From assembly GCA_009760855.2 (NCBI GenBank), contig WPIO01000010.1:944501-1008500 (forward strand): 64,000 nt of DNA, read 5' to 3'. Within the stretch, counting starts at the first letter, position 1. Each line of letters opens with the position of its first letter. The translations under genes were made by a program, and so were the position numbers. Positions 12,930-46,720 of the stretch are shown here, piece by piece. The DNA is from Cristatella mucedo. Taxonomy: Eukaryota; Bryozoa; Phylactolaemata; Cristatellidae. Under the pieces are notes generated by a model. The model searched no databases, was not told where the DNA came from, and saw only the letters and a list, made by a program, of their open reading frames with translations.

Positions 12930-14437
12930 TTGCTGAAAAATCAGATAAGTGGATTGACAAAAATACACGTCCATTAAAGAAAGCACAGACTCGAAGAAAT
13001 AGAGCTTAACTAAAAATGTACACTCTAACTAGAGTTTCATTTTTCTCACGCAAACATTTTTTGGTGGCCCGCACAGAAAAAGTGAGCATTCATTATTCTT
13101 TTAAATTTTTAGTTCAGTTTGTAGAGATGTCATGGCATATGTTCTTTCCTTTTTCCTTGTGCTTTAACATCAATCTTGGTGCTAAGCCCTGTCTACAGCC
13201 GGATGACAGTTCTGGAATATCTAGGCTTTCTTATTTCGATTACGAGAATTATGAGAAGGATAATTATGAGCATCAATATATTTTGCTGCATTTTATTAAA
13301 CTTTAACAATAGCTTCGAGCATAGAACTTTTAGTTGAACTTTCGTAGCAACGAATCCTCATACAACCATTGGAGCGGTTCGAGCTCAGCGTTGGATTGCC
13401 AAGCAGCAGCGGCACACTTTCTGATTTTTGTACTCAGGCTAGCCAACGTACCCAGATAAAATTAAAAATCTTGAATAACTATCACATTATATGATTTTTG
13501 AAACCCTTAGGAACTCCGTGAACGAGATGAGAATTCAGCGACTTCAGACACAAATGAAGGCTCATCTCAGCTTAGCAGTCAAGTCGTAAGTACGCAAATT
13601 TATTTGGTTGCCAGAACCTAATGCATTAATATCAGGTGTGCATGCTTATCTGCTAAGTGATATCGGAGTGTTTCTGGTACCATTTGGCCATACTAATGCC
13701 AAAACTACAAGCATTTCGATAAGGTAGATCAACTAGAAGAGAATCAGAGATTCACTGGGATGAAGGAGATCAAAGTAAATGTCCGACAGCCCCCACGTTC
13801 CAGCTGCACTAGCTTAAACTGGTTGCTTCTTTGGGCAAACATTTTGAAAGTGCCTGGCTTTGCCAGATTGATTCATTGCGCTGCCAACAACTCTGGCTTG
13901 TTTGCACTACCTAGAACGTAATTACTTCTCTAAGAATATTTCCATGGGGAAGAACTCTCAAACTGACATGTGGGGAACTCAGAGCAGTGTGTTTGTCACA
14001 TTTTCACTTACTGTCCACAAAATTCATATTAGACTTTTACATTAGGTTGTATGCATGATATCCTCCTTGGTACGTGCAACATCCAGGAATGGTCAATTAA
14101 CATTAGGCAGGTGCAATTCAGTGCGCATTGGAGGCTATGAGCAGCCAATTGAACGGCCTCATTGATGCAGCAGTCACTGCTGCTTTACTTTATTCTGTAG
14201 AAAACAGAAAAGTCAGCAAGTGGATTCTGGGTGAAGTTCTTTCGATTCTTTTCGAGAACTATGCCTCACGGAGCAACCACGAAGTTACGTGCCGATTTGT
14301 GACAATACCATTATCTGGGATGCTGATAATGGTATGTTTTTTTCTGAAAAACCTCTAAACAAGTGCATGCCCGATGTTTGACCTATTGATTGTATTGTGT
14401 CCCAGATGCAATGCAGCTTTTTAATGTAAAAATAGAG

Positions 14438-17005
14438 GTAAGCGGCTTTGAAAGCTTCACTTTTACAGCAGATGCCTGTTAAGCATAAGCCGAGCCAGAT
14501 TGCCTAGGGCAAGCAGTAGTGGCCTACTGTAGGACTCCACGGCTCCACGGCCTCACTCGCTAAGAGCGAGCAGCGAGCAACCTCTGGCTTTAATCTAGGG
14601 CTTGCATCCCTGCTGAAATGCTTTTAATTCATCGTGCCTGCTTTTACGAGACCATTTGGGAATCAGTTTGACGTACATGCATGATTTCAAAATCACAATC
14701 CGTAGCACGTAGCTAGGAAATTAAGCAAGTTTTCCTCAACTCATAACCATTTCACTCGCAAACGATGCAAATCTTTGAGAATTGCAGGCCTAAGAGTGTG
14801 AACATCTAAACTAGTAGAGTGCACTCTTCTTTTCAAGGCCAAAAAGTATTTGAGCAATTTATGGATTCTGTAAACCGACATGTGAGGGTGAGATTGGTAC
14901 TTCAGCATCTGCACCTCAGAAGTCAATTGAAATATGATATCGCTCATGAGTGGAGCATTATCAGTGGCTTCAAGCTGAGCTTGCTGAGCATCAAAAGGTC
15001 GCTAGCGTCCAACCTTTCATCATAGCTTGTGGCCACACTTTAATATTCAATTTTATGCACTGGGAAATATAACCAAAGCACTATTATGTAGTGGCAGTAT
15101 ATTAGTCGGAGCGTCTACTTGTTATAAGCTCGTGGTATCTGCATATTTCATTTCGAGCATGCTACCATAGAAGAAGAGACATTTCTTAGCTTGCTCAATT
15201 ATTCTATTTTTCGTTGGTGTCCGGCTTTGGGCTGATGTATTAATGCAGATGAAGATCTCGGAGAATAGAAAGCAGTCTGCCTTCTGCTTCTAATCGCCAA
15301 TCAGTTTGGTAGCAGCTTGCAGTCGGCCAAGTGCTCTGCTGGTGCTAGAAATACTGAACGACCTAGCTTTGCAAAAACACAGCAGTCGGTTAGGCCCAAT
15401 TACATTAATTCCTTAGGGGAACACGATCTACTGGAAGCTTGCCTGTTTCATCATGCACTTTATCACTTTCAACCCTTCAGCATCATGCATCCACGTGATC
15501 TACTTGCAGCAGCCAGAGCCACACTCAAAATGCATTACTCAGTCAATCTGCGCCCAAGGACAGACCCACCTGAAGGCAGGTGAACGGTTTTTAGGTTCAG
15601 TCAGGTTTGACAAAAAGTAAGCAGGAAATGACTTACAAAATTCTTAAAAGCTGACCTAAAATTGTCAATGAAAAAGTTACTTTAGTTACAAAGTTCGCTT
15701 CATACTTCATACTTTCGCTTTTACGTGTTCGCATATGTTGGCTTGCTACTTCAAGCTCTACATTCTGTCTCAGTTGCCTTTCAAGTATCTATGCATGATT
15801 TAGCTAGTGCCTCTCCATAAATTTGTTAATCTAGTCGATCAGAATCGTAAGTTCTTGACAACAGCTGTTTTATCCAAGAGCGTTTTTGGCAGCTGTAAGA
15901 AAAATATAGTTTTCGATGTCCTAGCTAATAAGCATTTGATTAACAATAGCTGATCCCTACTTGGATAAGCTACATTAAAAAATAAATGAAGTGCTGAGAC
16001 AAAGCAAACAAATTTGCTCGGCAGCATTAAATTCAACTATGCAAATCATAGACTAGATACCAACAACTAGCACTTGTACGGTCCGGTGTTTAAGGTGCTC
16101 GCCTCCAACCAAGATCAGGGATAATGGATAAGGTTAATAAAGAAAGTGCCCCGTTTTACAAAAACTGGTTTTATAAATAATTATTAAATAATTAATTTTT
16201 AATAAATTAGTAAATCATTCTTCTAGTAGGGCGCACGAACTCTTTTCTCAACCTTATATTTGATGGCCGAGTTCGTGGGATCGATCCCGTGGCATATTTG
16301 AATGGTTGGAATAATTAGTTCACGGGTCAACATCTAAAAATCTTGCTCTTTTATTCAAAAATAATTTAAAAAAAAAATATATATATAAAGTACCCTTTGA
16401 GTATTGATTCTATTTCTGTACACTCCACACATGCAGAAAATATGTCAGTGGGTAATTGAGAATTATCACATCATCAGCCCAATCAGTCATACGGAAAACT
16501 ATGCAGTTATCACGATGTTTCTTCCATTCCCTCACCAATAACTACAATAGCTAACGTGATTTTGATTGCTCTATATTGAAAAATTAACATTTTGGTGTTA
16601 ATAGAGGTGGCTAGCTTTGCTTACATGGCGGGTCGATTTAAAATGAATGTCCGCGATAGAAAATTTCATCATTGCCATTAATTCCTAAAAGCCATTGACA
16701 ATCGGCGCTAATAGGTCAAGTGTAGAGAGCATGGTAGGACTGTGCATAGCCGCCTCCTCTCTCCATCGCTGTTATTGGTTTGTTATTTCTTCTCATCGCT
16801 CTGCTCCAATGCTGAAACTTAGATTCTTCCAATGGCACAAGCATCTTGATAAGTGTGCTTTTTGGCGCAGTTTGTTTTGCCTAATATTATGAAGTCGCAG
16901 GCAAAGTCCCGCATGAGCCATGGCTGTATATATTGTTCTGGCCGCTCGATTCTCTGGTGTATGAAATTTAGCCTAGCTTTGTGTATATCTACTTTTTTGT
17001 TGCAG
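14438..17005 (+). other. Large intron of the left Sec16 copy, no firm content
   Basis: Lies between exons 17 and 18. Short open frames (e.g. 15317-15583) are present identically in both arms but show no motif or splice frame I recognise. It includes the SINE-B-like fragments at 16076-16300. An extra Sec16 exon could be hidden here. The right partner is 24727-27298. Confidence 0.5.
16076..16300 (+). mobile_element. SINE-B head split by an AT-rich insert (left arm)
   Basis: ggtgtttaaggtgctcgcc (near 16083) resembles the SINE-B A-box region, and gttcgtgggatcgatcccgtgg (near 16269) the B-box region. About 150 bases of AT-rich sequence separate them. Confidence 0.35.
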
Positions 17006-18609
17006 ATACAATCGGCTTCTAATTTGTCAGGTGGAGCTGCAACTGAGCAGTTAACAATGTCATCGATTGTATACCTTTTGTTAAAGCTGCCAAGAGATTT
17101 TTCGTTGAATTACTTACACGCCCTCTGGGCGCAAGTGTGTAAATTCTGCTGCCATCGTGATTTATTCAAACTTAATTAAAAGAGCTATCTGCTTAGCATG
17201 ACTCAAAAGCATGACGTTTATCACTTGGTTGAACGGCGATATCTGAAGATATATCTCTTGTTCTTTTTTATTATCCCGGTACATTAAAAATGCAGGTTCC
17301 TTTTATGGTTACTTAGATGGTAGGCTGATAAGGCCTGCAATCTTTGCTTGATACGATTGCCACAATTGCAGCTCAATGGGCATGCTAGCAACGCTTTTCC
17401 TACTGCCTGGGATTTTCGCCCGCAAGTTAACGTTACATCGTAAATTTAATAGCGACTGTGGCTTGAAGCATACCTTAAAGGCAGCAAGATCTCATGAGCT
17501 GTCAACTTGACACGAGCCTTTTGCTTATGCTCGTTTAGTTTGAAAGGTTACGTTTCCTAGTGAACGAGCTAATGGTTGAATTTAACAATGGAGCTGCCGC
17601 AGCCGGGTGTGCTTAGATCTTGCTGGTATTTGCTTACTGTAGTGCACACACAGTCTTTCGACAAATTTCCTGTTTAATGTGGAAGAAGCAATTGGTTTAA
17701 TCCAAGAGGTCTTCAACTTTTTAGCCACGAAGTAAACGAATATTTTTCAGAGTTTGGTAGCGATTCTTGAAAACTTCCCTTTTGAGCTCATTACTGTGGT
17801 AAACGGGGCTATACGTCAGGCTACAAATTCTCCTAATCGATGGTACTAGCTACTCTCTCAAGCTACTCTCTCAACGCCAACTCTTGTATTAAAGACACTT
17901 GGCAGTTTTTGCATTTCCTACCTAATCATTTTGATTTATTGACTATACATTGACGCTATAGGTTGCTATAACCGCTTAAATTTTAGAAGAAAGCGTTCTC
18001 GGACAGTGACTTCTGCTTTGGGTGCAATACAGTCACAAATAAGACATTGCTACTTAGCAAGACAAAGCCAAATAGCAGAACGAGATTTTTGTTACGTTTG
18101 CTAGACGTATTGTTCGTTTGCTTGCTGCACTGTTCGTTGTTGGGAACCTTTACTGTGGTCATTATTTTGTCGACGAAAACGCCATAACGTCTTAGAAGTT
18201 CACTTCAGCTGTTTTATCGGCTTATGTCTATGCTTCATTAATACTAATACTCGTCACTTTAAATGCTTTCTGTTCTCTTTTCTCACCAGCATGACAGTTT
18301 TGGTGACATTGTCATCGAATCTAATTGTCACGCAGATGACTAGCAACAGAAACAAGAGCTTGTTGTTCTTTGACCATTGCCTATAAATCTCAGTAGCTCT
18401 CACATTTCCACTGTCGGCATGCTTAGCAGATGAAGCAGCCTCAGCAGCACCTCGAGCAGCACCCCCTAGTGGTGACGGTAACGTAAGTGCTGGCTGGAGC
18501 CAGCTTGACGGTCAAAGTCCTCGCAAGCTTTCGAGACAAACGTCAAGACTAACCTCACTGAGACTGCAAAAGAGTCAAGCATTTTTCAGAGCACTAAAGT
18601 CATGCAATT

Positions 18610-18615
18610 AATAAA
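18610..18615 (+). terminator. Poly(A) signal AATAAA overlapping the Sec16 stop (left copy)
   Basis: The end reads AAT TAA TAA AAT, so AATAAA starts on the second base of the stop codon. A GT-rich stretch (gtagtgtaaaatgtgtagtg) follows within 20-30 bases, as expected of a cleavage region. The 3' UTR would be very short. Confidence 0.55.
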
Positions 18616-18730
18616 ATTTGTAGTGTAAAATGTGTAGTGTCGGTGTGTAGTGAGTTACAGTAGTCTAGACGGCTGCCACAAATGCAGGGAAAGGTTTGGC
18701 TGTCCCGGTGTTCTTCTTAGGCCCGCTCAA

Positions 18731-18940
18731 ACTGTTTCACTTGAAATTAAATGAAAGTCTATTGACCTGAGTGCAAAGGCGATTCAGCGGTGATCTAGCG
18801 ACTGTTTCACTTGAAATTAAATGAAAGTCTATCGACCTGAGTGCAAAGGCGATTCAGCGGTGATCTAGTGACTGTTTCACTTGAAATTAAATGAAAGTCT
18901 ATCGACCTGAGTGCAAAGGCGATTCAGAGGTGATCTAATG
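18731..18940 (+). repeat. 70-bp tandem repeat, three copies (left arm)
   Basis: Units at 18731-18800, 18801-18870 and 18871-18940, each starting actgtttcacttgaaattaa and ending near gtgatctagcg, with only a few substitutions. They start 119 bases after the Sec16 stop. Confidence 0.97.
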
Positions 18941-19754
18941 AAAAAACGCTTTAAAAAAGAATCATGGAAACTTCAAAACCAGCCGAAATAAGGTGCATCA
19001 AACGTTTTTGAGCTTATGCTAGCAGAGTGAAGGTGTACAGTTGTGACGTCTTATCCGTGATCCAGACCCCGATCGGCCAGCAAGGGCAGCATTTTCCCTA
19101 GGGTGAAGTGTGAGTAGCCTGCTGCCCAAAGCTATATTGGTTTGATCCAATGTCATGCTCATGCATTGACAAACACCTTTCACCTAAAACTATTCACTGC
19201 AAATGGTTCTCTTTTATTCCTTCGTTATAGAATTGTGCACAAAGGCAGGAAATAGGCCTGCAATTCCGTGTCTGGGGTCGAAAATACAGCCCCTGCCTTT
19301 TACTGTCTCAGTCTCTCTCACACTCTCTCTCACACACTCTATCTCTCGCTATCTTTCTAGCTAACTTCTTATGGTGCCTGTCGAGAAAACACAGGCTGTT
19401 TTTATGGGAAACGTAGCGTCACTGAGAAACTTATCGAAACTAATAACAATTCGAAAATAATAACTCGCCGATTCTTCAGAACATATATCGTCCGAGGAAA
19501 GTGCTCGGCGAGTACCAATTCGTGCTAAGATTGTAGATGCTACGTCACTAATAATGCCCACGCCGGCGTCTCAGGCTGTGTGATGTGCCCAGAAAGACAT
19601 TCAGGTCCCTGGCGACGCTATACTGGCATACTTTCTTTGGACTATTACTGTCACTATTGTACTAGAGTTAATATCATTTCGGTCGAGAGCAGCTGAACTC
19701 ATATTATTGAACCTCCAAACCTTGCTAGTAAGTTGCAGCCTATTTTTTACAGCT

Positions 19755-21165
19755 AATCACAGAATCAGCATTGCCTCGGGTGTATAACGACATGCTTAGG
19801 TATATAGACTTAGATAGTCTCTCTGCTTGTTTTGCTCATCTTTCGGCATCATTTGATACTATCGATCACCAAGTCCTTGAGAGCCTGTCGTCTCGCCTGG
19901 GCGTCAGTGGCAATCATGTTCTATCTCAATGGGAGACTCCAGAATATTGTTGTGAATGAACAAAGATCTTTCAAGGTACCTCTGAAATATGGGGTGCCTC
20001 AGGGCTCTGTGCTAGGTCCGGTTCTTTTCACGGTTTATACTCTGCCTCTTGCTGATGTGATTGCCAAGCACAATCTAGGCTTTCACTTCTATGCGGATGA
20101 CACTCAGTTGTACCTTTGCTTTGATCCCTCCCAGCCTTCGAGCACCTTGAATTCTCTCAACTCACTTGTTGCAGGTACTGGTGACATCGCACATGGATGG
20201 TAGCATTTTTTTAAGTTGAATGATGATACAACTAAGTTGTTATGGGCAAACCAAGTGTGATTCAGAATTTGGAAAGGCTAACGCTCAAAATCGGCTCTGC
20301 CAGCATATCTCCTGTTGAATCTGGTCGAAATCTAAGTGTCACTTTCCAAAGTGACCTTTCGTTAGACGACCCTATCGGCTCTACAATCAACTCTGCCTAC
20401 TTTCAGCTGCATAACATTGCTAAAATTCGGGCTTTTTTAGACAGGGAAACCACATCCAAATCGGTCCATGCATTTCTGACATCCCATCTTGACTTCTGTA
20501 ACTCATTGCTTGCTGGTCTGCTGACCTGTGCCATCAGAAGCTCACAGCTTGTGCAAAACTCTAGCTAGGCTTGTCTCTCGTGAGCATTGCAGTTGTTACA
20601 CCACACCACTTCTCGCCGATCTGCACTGGCTCCTAGTCTGCAACGCATCGACTTCAAGGTGCTGTCACTCACCTTTTGGTTTCTTCATTCATTGGCTCCA
20701 GCCTACCTATCAGATCTACTCCTCCTCGAGCCTAAGCATCGTACCATTCGCTTTTCGGAATCTAAACGTTTACCTCTACCTCGTATGAACCTCAAATTCT
20801 TTGGAGACCCTGCCTTTATTTCGTATACTTCCAAAGCCTGGAACTCACTCTCGACTGGCATCACGACATCTCTTGACTTGACCACATTTAGAAAGAAACT
20901 AAAGACGCATCTATTTATCACAGCATTACAAATGTTCACGTGATTGGTACTTTATGTGCTTATGCATCCTGACACTGTGCATGCTGCCACTAACCACATT
21001 TGCATGCTGACCCTGCATGCCACCCCTAATCATGCTATGCTTGCTGTCATTGAGCATGCTACAGCTAACCATTAGGTCGCGCTTCCTTTGCAAATTTAAA
21101 GCTCCTAGAAAGCGATTAAGTTCTCTGAGGATGCTATATAAAGTGTATAATTATTGCACTTCGGA
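19755..21165 (+). mobile_element. L2/CR1-like LINE: 5'-truncated, frameshifted reverse transcriptase and 3' tail
   Basis: Reverse transcriptase motifs occur in order: SFDTIDHQVL (first catalytic block), GVPQGSVLGP, FHFYADDTQLYL (catalytic YADD), LERLTLKIG, HLDFCNSLL and LTFWFLHSLAPAYLSDLL. A C-terminal string, SKAWNSLS, and a stop near 20943 follow. The frame shifts at least three times (near 19920, 20205 and 20570), so it cannot encode a working enzyme. The 5' part, including any endonuclease, is missing. The 3' UTR contains repeated ctgaccctgcatgc-like strings. The end, gattaagttctctgaggatgctatataaagtgtataatta, is the tail shared with other copies here. Confidence 0.88.
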
Positions 21166-21353
21166 ACAAATTACATCGGATCTCCTTGTTTCTTCGTCAC
21201 ACCAAACCAGTGGGTATGCACTTGGAGGCTTGCTGCAAGGAGCAGTTGTCTGTTACTCCCTTACGAGGAAAGCGCCTCCCTCATCTCTTTAGTTTTGCAT
21301 TACACGATCTCGGTCTAGATTATAAATGTGGAAACATTTTCTCAGACTTTTGG

Positions 21354-21642
21354 TGTTGTATAACTGTTCCTACGGCGGTGGCTGTTCTTGTGGAGTCGCA
21401 CGGAGACACGAATGCAGACGTGAGTGGTGAACGAGACTCAACCTCTATTCTATCAGAGCTCACATAAGCGAGCTGGCTGACTCACAGCAGATGGGGGAGT
21501 GCGGCTGTGGCAACATCCTTACATCTCCGACCGGAAGCTGGGCCGAGTCAATTGCTCAACCACCTGCTGCAGGTGGGCATACATTGGTGGCCGGATGCTG
21601 CCGCCCTAATTACAACATTAGAAGCAGCAGGTGAACACAACA
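21354..21642 (+). mobile_element. TGTTG...CAACA element, possible solo LTR (copy 1)
   Basis: Shares several blocks with 54324-54591: tgttgtat at the start, gtggagtc(t/g)ca(c/g)ggagacac, gtcaattgctcaaccacctg, gggcatacattggtgg, and acacaaca at the end. It begins TG and ends CA, like an LTR. I could not see a convincing target-site duplication. Confidence 0.45.
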
Positions 21643-22788
21643 TCGGCTACCAGACATCAGTTGGGTCTGACCGCCACTATTAATGATTTCAAACAGCTGA
21701 AAGCCTTACAATAAGGTGGCAGCACCAGGTACGTGGCCTTTTCCGAAGGACGAAATCTGAAAATTATTTGGATTAAGCTGAAGTCACCAAAGTGTGGCTT
21801 ATTATTTTCTTGTGCTCACAGCGAAATAGTAATGTTATGAGTAGTAGGGTCTGCACTGTCTTCAGGGTATGGCAGGCAATGCTCAGTGTCCGTCGTCTTT
21901 TAGAAGTATGCAGGTGCTCGGGACAGAGTCTAGAGGTAGGACAAAGCGTAGAGGTAGGGCCTAGTGGCAGGACCTAGAGAGGTGGGAGACGAGAGCAAAA
22001 ACCGCCTGCAGTCGATAAATGCCCACCGCAATAGATTGTGGATCGACCGAAATGATATTAACTCTAGTACAATAGTGACAGTAATAGTCCAAAGAAAGTA
22101 TGCCAGTATAGCGTCGCCAGGGACCTGAATGTCTTTCTGGGCACATCACACAGCCTGAGACGCCGGCGTGGGCATTATTAGTGACGTAGCATCTACAATC
22201 TTAGCACGAATTGGTACTCGCCGAGCACTTTCCTCGGACGATATATGTTCTGAAGAATCGGCGAGTTATTATTTTCGAATTGTTATTAGTTTCGATAAGT
22301 TTCTCAGTGACGCTACGTTTCCCATAAAAACAGCCTGTGTTTTCTCGACAGGCACCATAAGAAGTTAGCTAGAAAGATAGCGAGAGATAGAGTGTGTGAG
22401 AGAGAGTGTGAGAGAGACTGAGACAGTAAAAGGCAGGGGCTGTATTTTCGACCCCAGACACGGAATTGCAGGCCTATTTCCTGCCTTTGTGCACAATTCT
22501 ATAACGAAGGAATAAAAGAGAACCATTTGCAGTGAATAGTTTTAGGTGAAAGGTGTTTGTCAATGCATGAGCATGACATTGGATCAAACCAATATAGCTT
22601 TGGGCAGCAGGCTACTCACACTTCACCCTAGGGAAAATGCTGCCCTTGCTGGCCGATCGGGGTCTGGATCACGGATAAGACGTCACAACTGTACACCTTC
22701 ACTCTGCTAGCATAAGCTCAAAAACGTTTGATGCACCTTATTTCGGCTGGTTTTGAAGTTTCCATGATTCTTTTTTAAAGCGTTTTTT

Positions 22789-22998
22789 CATTAGATCACC
22801 TCTGAATCGCCTTTGCACTCAGGTCGATAGACTTTCATTTAATTTCAAGTGAAACAGTCACTAGATCACCGCTGAATCGCCTTTGCACTCAGGTCGATAG
22901 ACTTTCATTTAATTTCAAGTGAAACAGTCGCTAGATCACCGCTGAATCGCCTTTGCACTCAGGTCAATAGACTTTCATTTAATTTCAAGTGAAACAGT
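22789..22998 (-). repeat. 70-bp tandem repeat, three copies (right arm)
   Basis: Mirror of 18731-18940 with the same copy number and the same internal substitutions. Confidence 0.97.
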
Positions 22999-23113
22999 TT
23001 GAGCGGGCCTAAGAAGAACACCGGGACAGCCAAACCTTTCCCTGCATTTGTGGCAGCCGTCTAGACTACTGTAACTCACTACACACCGACACTACACATT
23101 TTACACTACAAAT

Positions 23114-23117
23114 TTTA

Positions 23118-23119
<2 letters not shown>
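23114..23119 (-). terminator. Poly(A) signal AATAAA overlapping the Sec16 stop (right copy)
   Basis: Mirror of the signal at 18610-18615, with the same context on the minus strand. Confidence 0.55.
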
Positions 23120-45326
<22,207 letters not shown>

Positions 45327-46200
45327 CTAAAAGTGAAAAAATTATCTTGAGAGCTTCCACAATATAGATTCCGTGTTTGTCTTTATGCTCGAAAGATGTA
45401 GCACGGCTGTGCTTCTGAACAATATCTTAGGTGTTTCTATGGAAGCTGGCTATATTGGGTTTGGATTAATCAAAGGCATGGATATAATGAAACCGAATCG
45501 TTTTATTATTGCAAGGAGAATAAAAGTTAACAACTATAAATACTCGGATTATAATTCCAGATAATCGCCAAAAATGTGGACCAGGGAGTTGCTTCTTGTG
45601 AAAGACTACAAAAACCTGTAGCCTTAAGGCACACCCACTTTTAAAAGGATACATGAATAAAGTACTACACAATATCAAGTATATCCATAGAAATTGTCCA
45701 AGTTTTAAAAATCACTGACTGATCACCACAACCAGACTAAGCATGCCGAAGGAAAAAAACCTTTCCAGTTATCTTATAATTCATTAAAAAAATATCAAAC
45801 AATTTAAAGATTAATTTTTTTAATTTTCTAATACAAGTTTACATCCACTACAAAACGTGTAAACATTCACACTCACTCTGTTGATGAAATAATTATATTA
45901 GTTCACTTGCTATTACTTGTGCAGATGCTGAGACAGAAATTTAAGGAGCTAGCAGAATTGAAAATACTCTGCATCTAAGAGTACATCAATCCGATAGGGC
46001 AACGAGTTTCATTCAAAATGGGCATGCAAGTCGGACAGATGAGTGGGAACTTGGGAAGGGATCAGGATGCTTACCAGAAAGAAAGGTTGACACTGACAAT
46101 GCTTAAATTGCTCTAAAACCAAGCTCAGCCTAACAAATAGGCTATTTGCTGATTTTTTAAGCCCGAGGGCATGTAGTGGCTCCTACATTTCTAAATTATT
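45327..46200. other. Upstream of Sec16 exon 1; nothing recognised
   Basis: Likely intron or 5' flank of the right Sec16 copy. The exon 1 acceptor with a pyrimidine-rich run abuts 45327. I could not find the preceding exon or a promoter. Confidence 0.4.
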
Positions 46201-46720
46201 TTCCAGGGAACGCTAAAACCTCACTTCAGACTTTCCTTATAAATAAAGTTTGAATTTGGGTGAGCTGAACTGGTCGCTGTTATCACTGACCGATATAAAT
46301 GCTTAAATTTCAGCATGCGCGTATGCAAAGCAATTTCATGCTCTGAGAGAGAGAGAGGCTTAGAGTGTGCTTTAGCATTTTTTTTTAGGTTTTTCTGAGT
46401 TTTCTCTAGCATTTTTCCTGGAAATCGAAACCTCAAATGTAGCTGGTCTGTGGTCTGCCGATTGCTTCGCTATAGCAGCCTCGTCAGGCAAAAGGTCTAA
46501 AAACAAGCAGGTATAAAAGCAGTCACTTTGCAAACTTCCCAAGTCCGAGCTCGTGCAGAGGTTAGTACTTCTGTGAATTGTTTCCCAGGAAACGCTCAAA
46601 ACCCTAAGCATATCAGACTGGTCGTATAAAATAACGTATGAGCTTGGGTGCTCTTAAATGGTTGAGGATAGCACTGACCTACGTACATGCTTCCATTCCG
46701 GCATACGGAAAGTGCACGTG
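46201..46720. repeat. Diverged direct duplication of ~130 bp
   Basis: The block near 46201-46335 (ccagggaacgctaaaacc ... gaatttgggtg ... cactgacc ... catgc) recurs in diverged form near 46580-46715 (ccaggaaacgctcaaaacc ... gagcttgggtg ... cactgacc ... catgc). Its nature is unknown. Confidence 0.45.

Larger units (their letters stand above)
1..18611 (+). pseudogene. SEC16A-like: Sec16, left copy: 5' end off window, two frameshifts
   Basis: This has the same exon set as the right copy: 1-345 (3' end of exon 1), 1270-1396, 1497-1921, 2013-2298, 2498-2636, 2724-2998, 3222-3306, 3475-3701, 3955-4059, 4880-5020, 6518-6899, 7003-7278, 8094-8389, 10702-10784, 13511-13585, ~14274-14331, 14406-14437, 17006-17030 and 18430-18611. 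All splice sites are kept. Exon 9 is one base shorter than its partner (105 against 106) and runs into TGA before the end of the conserved domain. Exon 13 is also one base short (296 against 297), which puts exon 14 out of frame. If both deletions are real, the product would stop inside the central domain. If they are sequencing errors, this is a functional second copy or the other allele. I call it broken as written. Confidence 0.6.
1..19686 (+). repeat. Left arm of a giant inverted repeat (at least 19.7 kb)
   Basis: Every stretch I compared here is found as its reverse complement in 22043-41658, in the same order. Paired positions sum to 41659 at the outer end and 41729 at the inner end, so the arms stay collinear with a net length difference of only about 70 bases, much of it in microsatellites. 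Matching stops at the inner edge just after the bases ggtcga (19681-19686). Base 1 pairs with 41658, so the outer limit is set by the window and the arm may continue. It carries the left Sec16 copy on the plus strand. Confidence 0.97.
19687..22042. other. Unmatched spacer at the centre of the inverted repeat
   Basis: 2356 bases absent from both arms. It holds a LINE fragment (about 19755-21165), a TGTTG...CAACA element (21354-21642) and about 400 bases (21643-22042) with nothing recognisable. No Sec16 exon is seen in it. Confidence 0.9.

Noticed and set aside
12595-12986. Tyr-Ile open frames over the TA microsatellite (also 28726-29029, 51321-51676 and 58649-58930)
   Set aside because: Pure artefacts of TA/CA repeats, open on both strands and in several frames.
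14128-14358. 76-codon frame starting MEAMSSQLNG, present in both arms
   Set aside because: It overlaps Sec16 exon 16 in a different phase. The TIIWD motif in the other frame and the phase chain decide against it.
5899-18940. Regular repeats considered as a CRISPR array
   Set aside because: This is a eukaryotic locus. The 53-bp and 70-bp units are adjacent tandem copies without unique spacers.
19361-19561. 66-codon frame present in both arms (also 22168-22368)
   Set aside because: No motif, lies just inside the palindrome edge and outside any exon. Duplication alone does not support coding.
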